A DNA stretch of 64,000 nucleotides from NCBI GenBank assembly GCA_017626305.1, contig JAGAIW010000171.1:62001-126000 (forward strand). Reading direction: 5' to 3'. The translations under genes and the position numbers were made by a program. The stretch is from Clostridia bacterium. GTDB taxonomy: Bacteria > Bacillota > Clostridia > Christensenellales > Borkfalkiaceae. Positions 59,822 to 64,000 of this stretch are shown here, piece after piece; the stretch's first letter is position 1, and each line of letters begins with the position of its first letter. The notes below the pieces were generated by a model. It had not been told where the DNA came from. It did no database searches and saw only the letters and a program-made list of their open reading frames with translations.

Positions 59822-62086
59822 ATGAAAAAATACTCGAAATTAGCATTGATGTTAGCGCTTATGCTTAGCATGAGCACCGTAATGGCAGCCTGCGACGACC
59901 CCGGTACGAGCCATCAAAAACCCCAAACGCCCGAAGAAATTGCCAACGAAGGCTATAAGGCAGCGGCGGCGGAATGGGAAAAATACGTGGAATACGTAGC
60001 GCCTGAAACGGCGAAAAAGCTGGAAAAGACGACGTTAAAGACGCAAAAGGAAGACAAGTCTTTGCAGTATAACGCCGCTTACGGTTATTACTGCGTTGTC
60101 GACACGGCGGTTACGGAAAAGACGTTTACCGAAGACGAAGCTGCGGCAGAGCCCGTAAGCGAAACCAAGACAACGAAGACGACGACGACCCAAACGTACT
60201 TTGATAAGGATACGCATGAAGAGCTGTTTAAAACGGTAACGGTAAGCGTAGTGAAAGACGGCGATAAGGCGTTGGATAGCGAATTAAAGCCTACGGCAGA
60301 ATACCGCCAACAAATGAGTACCTTCTACGAACACGTTTTGCAGGTAAGTAAGACGACGAAGGTATTAAAGACGGTAGAAGAAGGCGCAGAACCTTTGGAC
60401 GAAACGCTGTTTTCCAGCTACGAAGAAAAGACGGTTTATTCCTATTACCACCTTCCCACCAAAACGTGGATTGCGGAAAATTTGGAAACGTATGCAACAA
60501 AGCGTGACAACGACAGCATTGCGCAGCAAATTATCGATATCGGGGATAAGACCTATCTCTTTGATAAAACGACGGGCGAAATCGTCAAAACGTACGATTT
60601 GGGTATGGAATACGCCGTACCTTCGTTTGACGCGTCTAATCCGCAATTTATCTTAGAAGGCAATCAATACACTTGGAACGCAGGCGGCTACGGCTACTAC
60701 GAACAAGGCGAATATGCATACTATATCAAAGAAGCGCAACCGCAAACCATTCAAATGGGCGAAATTGCGTTGGTTTTGATGCCCGAAGTTTCGATTACCG
60801 TTTATAAAGACGGCGCAATCACGGCAGAATACGCTTCCGACGCGTATGCGGTAGCAGGCTATGCGGTATTGCCTAACGGCAACGTATACGTTTGCGAATA
60901 CAAATATTTGGATGCGGACGCAACCGAATACGACGCAGACCTTGGCGGACAAAAGATTGATATCGTACATACGCTTTTGAACGCAGGTACGGGCGCAACG
61001 ACGGACGTGAATAACAGTTTCTTGGCGCAAAAGGTATACACCCATGCGGCTGACGAAATGACGACGTTCAACAGCTATCTCACGATCGGTTCGGCAAACG
61101 ATAGCTTAGACAATATGAAACTCAAAGACGGTTACGTGTTGGCGGAAGTTCAACATTATAGCGAAGGCGCACTCCAAGGGGAAAGCGTGTTCGCGGTTTT
61201 GAATGCGGAAACGATGGAAATCGTTGCCGAACTTCCCAAGATTGTGCCGAATCAATTCGGTTACGTTGGCTATTTGGATAGCGACACCATGTTTATCCAA
61301 GCAAGAGTTGCCGATAGAGCAAATACCGTGCTCAACTACACGGTAAACACCAAGACGGGTGATTTAGAGCTGTACTTGCATAACTTCAATAACGTAACGC
61401 TTATCGAAAACGGCTTTATCTATAACGACTGCGTATACGATTACAACTTCAACAAGCTGGCTACGCTGGACGATCACGACGACAATACGTATAATATGTA
61501 CGAAAGCTATCAGGTTATCGACGGTAAAGTGCTTGTGCAAATCAACTCGATACACTACGATTTCCTTGAAAACTTCAACCAAAGCTTTGACGTAGCTTGG
61601 ACTTGGGCGTCTATTAAAGAAGTGCAAGTGGAAGCTGGCGGCTATTGGGAAGGAGAGAAAGAAGAATGGATTCCCGAATGGCGTACGGAAACGAAATGGG
61701 TAGGCGAAGAGCCCTTCTATTACACGTCAGATTCGCAAAATGAAACGGTTTCCGTTGTAGTGGACGGCTTGCTGCAAATCAGCTATACCGACTACAATGC
61801 GGGTAACTACGTTACGAAGTTCTTCGCGTATGACGGTACAGAATACGACTTTAACTTAGGTTCTAGACAAGAAACCAAGACGGTTACGTTTGAAGATACT
61901 CCGTATACCTTCTATTACGACGTAGTCAGAACGGTAAGCGCGACGCCGTACGATAACGGTATGGTAGTGGTAAGCGTTATCGAAACGTGGACGTTGAATA
62001 CCAACGCGTCGCCTTCCACCCTTCCCGAAGGTATGGAAGCGCCCGACGCGGAAATCCGTTACACCGAAGCGTACTTATTGAAATAA
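59822..62086 (+). CDS. Tandem-array lipoprotein 3
   Basis: A 754-residue lipoprotein; ATG follows AAGGGGGT, signal ending MAAC at residue 24. It is the largest complete member. After a Lys/Glu/Thr-rich N-terminal third (coiled or charged strands with EEGAEPLDETLFSSYEEK) comes a beta-rich core. The shared segment is at about residue 349: LPNGNVYVC, then LLNAGTGATTDV. Further on are Trp- and Glu-rich strands (EGEKEEWIPEWRTETKWVGE). No catalytic motif. It sits 14 nt after gene 2. Confidence 0.65.
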   Translation: MKKYSKLALMLALMLSMSTVMAACDDPGTSHQKPQTPEEIANEGYKAAAAEWEKYVEYVAPETAKKLEKTTLKTQKEDKSLQYNAAYGYYCVVDTAVTEKTFTEDEAAAEPVSETKTTKTTTTQTYFDKDTHEELFKTVTVSVVKDGDKALDSELKPTAEYRQQMSTFYEHVLQVSKTTKVLKTVEEGAEPLDETLFSSYEEKTVYSYYHLPTKTWIAENLETYATKRDNDSIAQQIIDIGDKTYLFDKTTGEIVKTYDLGMEYAVPSFDASNPQFILEGNQYTWNAGGYGYYEQGEYAYYIKEAQPQTIQMGEIALVLMPEVSITVYKDGAITAEYASDAYAVAGYAVLPNGNVYVCEYKYLDADATEYDADLGGQKIDIVHTLLNAGTGATTDVNNSFLAQKVYTHAADEMTTFNSYLTIGSANDSLDNMKLKDGYVLAEVQHYSEGALQGESVFAVLNAETMEIVAELPKIVPNQFGYVGYLDSDTMFIQARVADRANTVLNYTVNTKTGDLELYLHNFNNVTLIENGFIYNDCVYDYNFNKLATLDDHDDNTYNMYESYQVIDGKVLVQINSIHYDFLENFNQSFDVAWTWASIKEVQVEAGGYWEGEKEEWIPEWRTETKWVGEEPFYYTSDSQNETVSVVVDGLLQISYTDYNAGNYVTKFFAYDGTEYDFNLGSRQETKTVTFEDTPYTFYYDVVRTVSATPYDNGMVVVSVIETWTLNTNASPSTLPEGMEAPDAEIRYTEAYLLK

Positions 62087-62101
62087 GGAGAAGAAAAGAA
62101 A

Positions 62102-63913
62102 ATGAAAGGTAAAAAGATTGCATTGCTTATGGCAGCGCTTAGCGTGGCTTCCATGTTTGCGGCTTGCGACGGTAGCGCAGCAGCACCTTGCTCGAAACAC
62201 GTAGATAGCGATAAAAACTTGGTATGCGATTCCTGTCAAAGGGCTATCGTATACGTAACCGAATATCTCCCTGCCGAAGAAGCGGAAGAAACGCCCATGG
62301 TGGTAAATCCCCTTCCTACGGAAAACAACCGCGCGGATTATTATTTGCATCAAAAACCCACGGCAAAGTACACCAAAGAAAACGTGAATTTCGATAAGGA
62401 TTTCATTACGGCAGGTAAGTGGTCTAATGTCGAATTGTATTCTAAACAATGGACGGTAACGGACGATACCGACCCTGAAAACGTAACCAAAAAAGACGTA
62501 TACAAAGTTTGGGGCGAAAACGGTAACGTGTTAACTGCTTGGGAATCGGACGTATATAAGGACGGGGAAACCCCTAAGAAAACGCGTACTGGCTCGGGTA
62601 TGATGTCTGACAGTAAAATTTTCTACACGTATATCACGGAGCTTGTTAAAAACGAAGAGACCGTGGAGGTCCCCGTAACGAAAGCGTATTATTATTCGTA
62701 TGACGGTAAGTTCTTGTTTATGAATGAAGGCGGAGCGGCAAGCCATTCTGCAAAAATTGTGAACGGGGTAATCTACCAAACCTTCACGCTTTCCGACGAT
62801 ACGCAAAAGGTGGTGGCTATCGACTCTACGACCTACAAGCTGTTGCACGTATTTGAAAAAGACGAGCCGGTAATTGCCCGTCCTGTATATACCGTGCAAA
62901 CGGAAACCTACGGCGCGTTGTATGAAATAGGAAGCAACAAGCTTTGGATTCATAGCTTTGACGGCGCGTGGTTAAAGCTTACCTATGCGAAGGTATTGCC
63001 TTCTTACGTAAGCAACGTTAGACTGTTCCCCTTACAGGACGGCAAACTGTTGATGCAGGGCTATAAACAGCTCAGCCCCGACGCGGTGAACTACGATATC
63101 GGCGGCGACATGGTGAAATACGACGTATTCCAAACGATTATCGACCCTGCCACGGGCGAAGAAAAGGACGTGGAATTCGGCTATATAATTCAATCCATGT
63201 ACACGGCTACGGCAGAGCTTGGCTACACCGACAAGGCAAAGAACGTTGCAGTGATTATGCCTATCGAAGACAAAGCGGTCAGCGGTGAAACGCTTAACGT
63301 TATCTTGGATAACGAATTAAATATCCTGTACGTAGAACAAAAGACGTTAATCGGTCAAGGGAACGTTAAAAAGCAGGTTGGGGAAGATTTGTATCTTTCG
63401 TCGCTTACCTACGACAACGGTTCGTCCGTGCGTATCCTTGTCAACGGCAAGGGCGAGCTGGTGAAATACCTGCCCGAAGCGTACGAAGATAAGGGTAACT
63501 ATTTGCAGGTCGGCACGAAGCTGTACGCTTGGAACGATTTAGAAAATGCAAAGCTGGACTTGGCGGATTATAGCGAAGTACAAACCTTATCGTATGGTTT
63601 CGTTCTTACCAAAGAAATTCAACCTACCGAGCCCGAAGGCGAAGTAACGTATGAATACTACTACTTTAATAGCGCTACGTTGACGTTGTCTAAGAAGTTT
63701 GCCGTTAAGCCTAGTGCGCAGGGCGGTGGACTGTTGATTGTTAAAGAAACCGTACCCGCGCAAGGGGAAACGCCCGAAACGTTGAAGAGCACGGTTTACA
63801 ATGCGAATTTGGAAGTGCTGTTTGAAGGTGAAGGCGTAGCAGCTTATTTGTTTGACAGCACGGGGGCTTGGCTTAGGGTTGACGGCGTAAAGATTGCTAA
63901 ATTGCCCAACTAA
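62102..63913 (+). CDS. Tandem-array lipoprotein 4 with CxxC-type N-terminal motif
   Basis: A 603-residue lipoprotein, signal ending FAAC near residue 22, 15 nt after gene 3 with AAGGAG upstream. Just after the lipid site come HVDSDKNLVCDSC, a His-Asp-Cys motif also found in the nucleotidase lipoprotein at 21394 and likely metal-binding. The core has the shared segment at about residue 310: LQDGKLLMQ, then IIDPATGEEKDV. Ends in a beta-rich region (KLDLADYSEVQTLSYGFVLT). The function is unknown. Confidence 0.65.
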   Translation: MKGKKIALLMAALSVASMFAACDGSAAAPCSKHVDSDKNLVCDSCQRAIVYVTEYLPAEEAEETPMVVNPLPTENNRADYYLHQKPTAKYTKENVNFDKDFITAGKWSNVELYSKQWTVTDDTDPENVTKKDVYKVWGENGNVLTAWESDVYKDGETPKKTRTGSGMMSDSKIFYTYITELVKNEETVEVPVTKAYYYSYDGKFLFMNEGGAASHSAKIVNGVIYQTFTLSDDTQKVVAIDSTTYKLLHVFEKDEPVIARPVYTVQTETYGALYEIGSNKLWIHSFDGAWLKLTYAKVLPSYVSNVRLFPLQDGKLLMQGYKQLSPDAVNYDIGGDMVKYDVFQTIIDPATGEEKDVEFGYIIQSMYTATAELGYTDKAKNVAVIMPIEDKAVSGETLNVILDNELNILYVEQKTLIGQGNVKKQVGEDLYLSSLTYDNGSSVRILVNGKGELVKYLPEAYEDKGNYLQVGTKLYAWNDLENAKLDLADYSEVQTLSYGFVLTKEIQPTEPEGEVTYEYYYFNSATLTLSKKFAVKPSAQGGGLLIVKETVPAQGETPETLKSTVYNANLEVLFEGEGVAAYLFDSTGAWLRVDGVKIAKLPN

Positions 63914-63935
63914 CGTCTAAGGAGGAGAAAAGAAA

Positions 63936-64000
63936 ATGAAACGCAAAATTATTGCATTATTGATGGCAACGGTAAGCGCGGCGTCTTTGTTGGCTTCCTG
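63936..64000 (+). CDS. Tandem-array lipoprotein 5, N-terminus only (cut by window end)
   Basis: ATG 63936 follows AAGGAGGAGAAAAG, 22 nt after the fourth gene. The visible residues MKRKIIALLMATVSAASLLA and then Ser and the first bases of Cys form a lipoprotein signal like those of genes 1-4. The rest lies beyond the window, so the size and shared segment cannot be checked. Confidence 0.7.
   Translation, partial: MKRKIIALLMATVSAASLLAS

Overview
The window looks like chromosome from a Gram-positive, gut-type member of the Clostridia. The support is sigma-A promoters with about 17-nt spacers, AGGAG-type ribosome binding sites, a tRNA-Cys T-box, many Cys-anchored lipoproteins with Ser/Glu-rich linkers, an ECF-type S component and a FeoA/FeoB operon with a small Cys-rich partner. 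The style of the large surface proteins recalls Christensenellales/Borkfalkiaceae-like genomes, but that placement is inference; there is no rRNA or other phylogenetic marker set here beyond ruvABC and three aminoacylation/tRNA-modification genes. No tRNA, rRNA, CRISPR array, transposase or phage gene was seen.

Layout. (1) 2-25086: a glycan-use locus on the + strand: end of a sugar-binding protein, two sugar ABC permeases, large secreted Ig-like, DUF4838 and Big2 proteins, two paralogous >1000-residue repeat proteins separated by two tiny unlisted genes (38 and 48 aa), a cytoplasmic TIM-barrel glycosidase-like protein, an acetylesterase-like hydrolase, an alpha-L-rhamnosidase-like enzyme, and a lipoprotein 5'-nucleotidase. 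A convergent DeoR-type regulator (25187-25945) follows a strong shared terminator. Together these suggest capture, import and intracellular trimming of an acetylated, rhamnose-containing glycan. (2) 26154-29366: an HTH-like protein of unknown role and a tRNA-Cys T-box controlling cysE-cysS. (3) 29460-31367: a SipW-type surface protein behind a promoter whose spacer holds an 11-G tract. (4) 31576-47118: mostly housekeeping genes (short alaS, a GH43 enzyme, ECF S component, DUF368 transporter, comF-like, NlpC/P60 lipoprotein, PHP phosphatase, Na/Pi symporter, ruvC-ruvA-ruvB-queA), with repeat-rich intergenic tracts after alaS, the PHP operon and queA. (5) 47171-50501: a DtxR-like regulator and feoA-feoB-Cys-rich protein with paired TTAACC-NN-GGTTAA palindromes around the feo promoter. 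(6) 50587-55494: membrane proteins, queH, and a minus-strand amino-acid ABC operon whose binding protein appears circularly permuted. (7) 55719-64000: a promoter, a structured leader and a tandem run of at least five large lipoproteins of unknown function that share one conserved segment.

The most promising leads are the circularly permuted binding protein, the poly-G promoter, the tandem lipoprotein array with its leader, and intergenic repeats that copy the 3' ends of the genes they follow.
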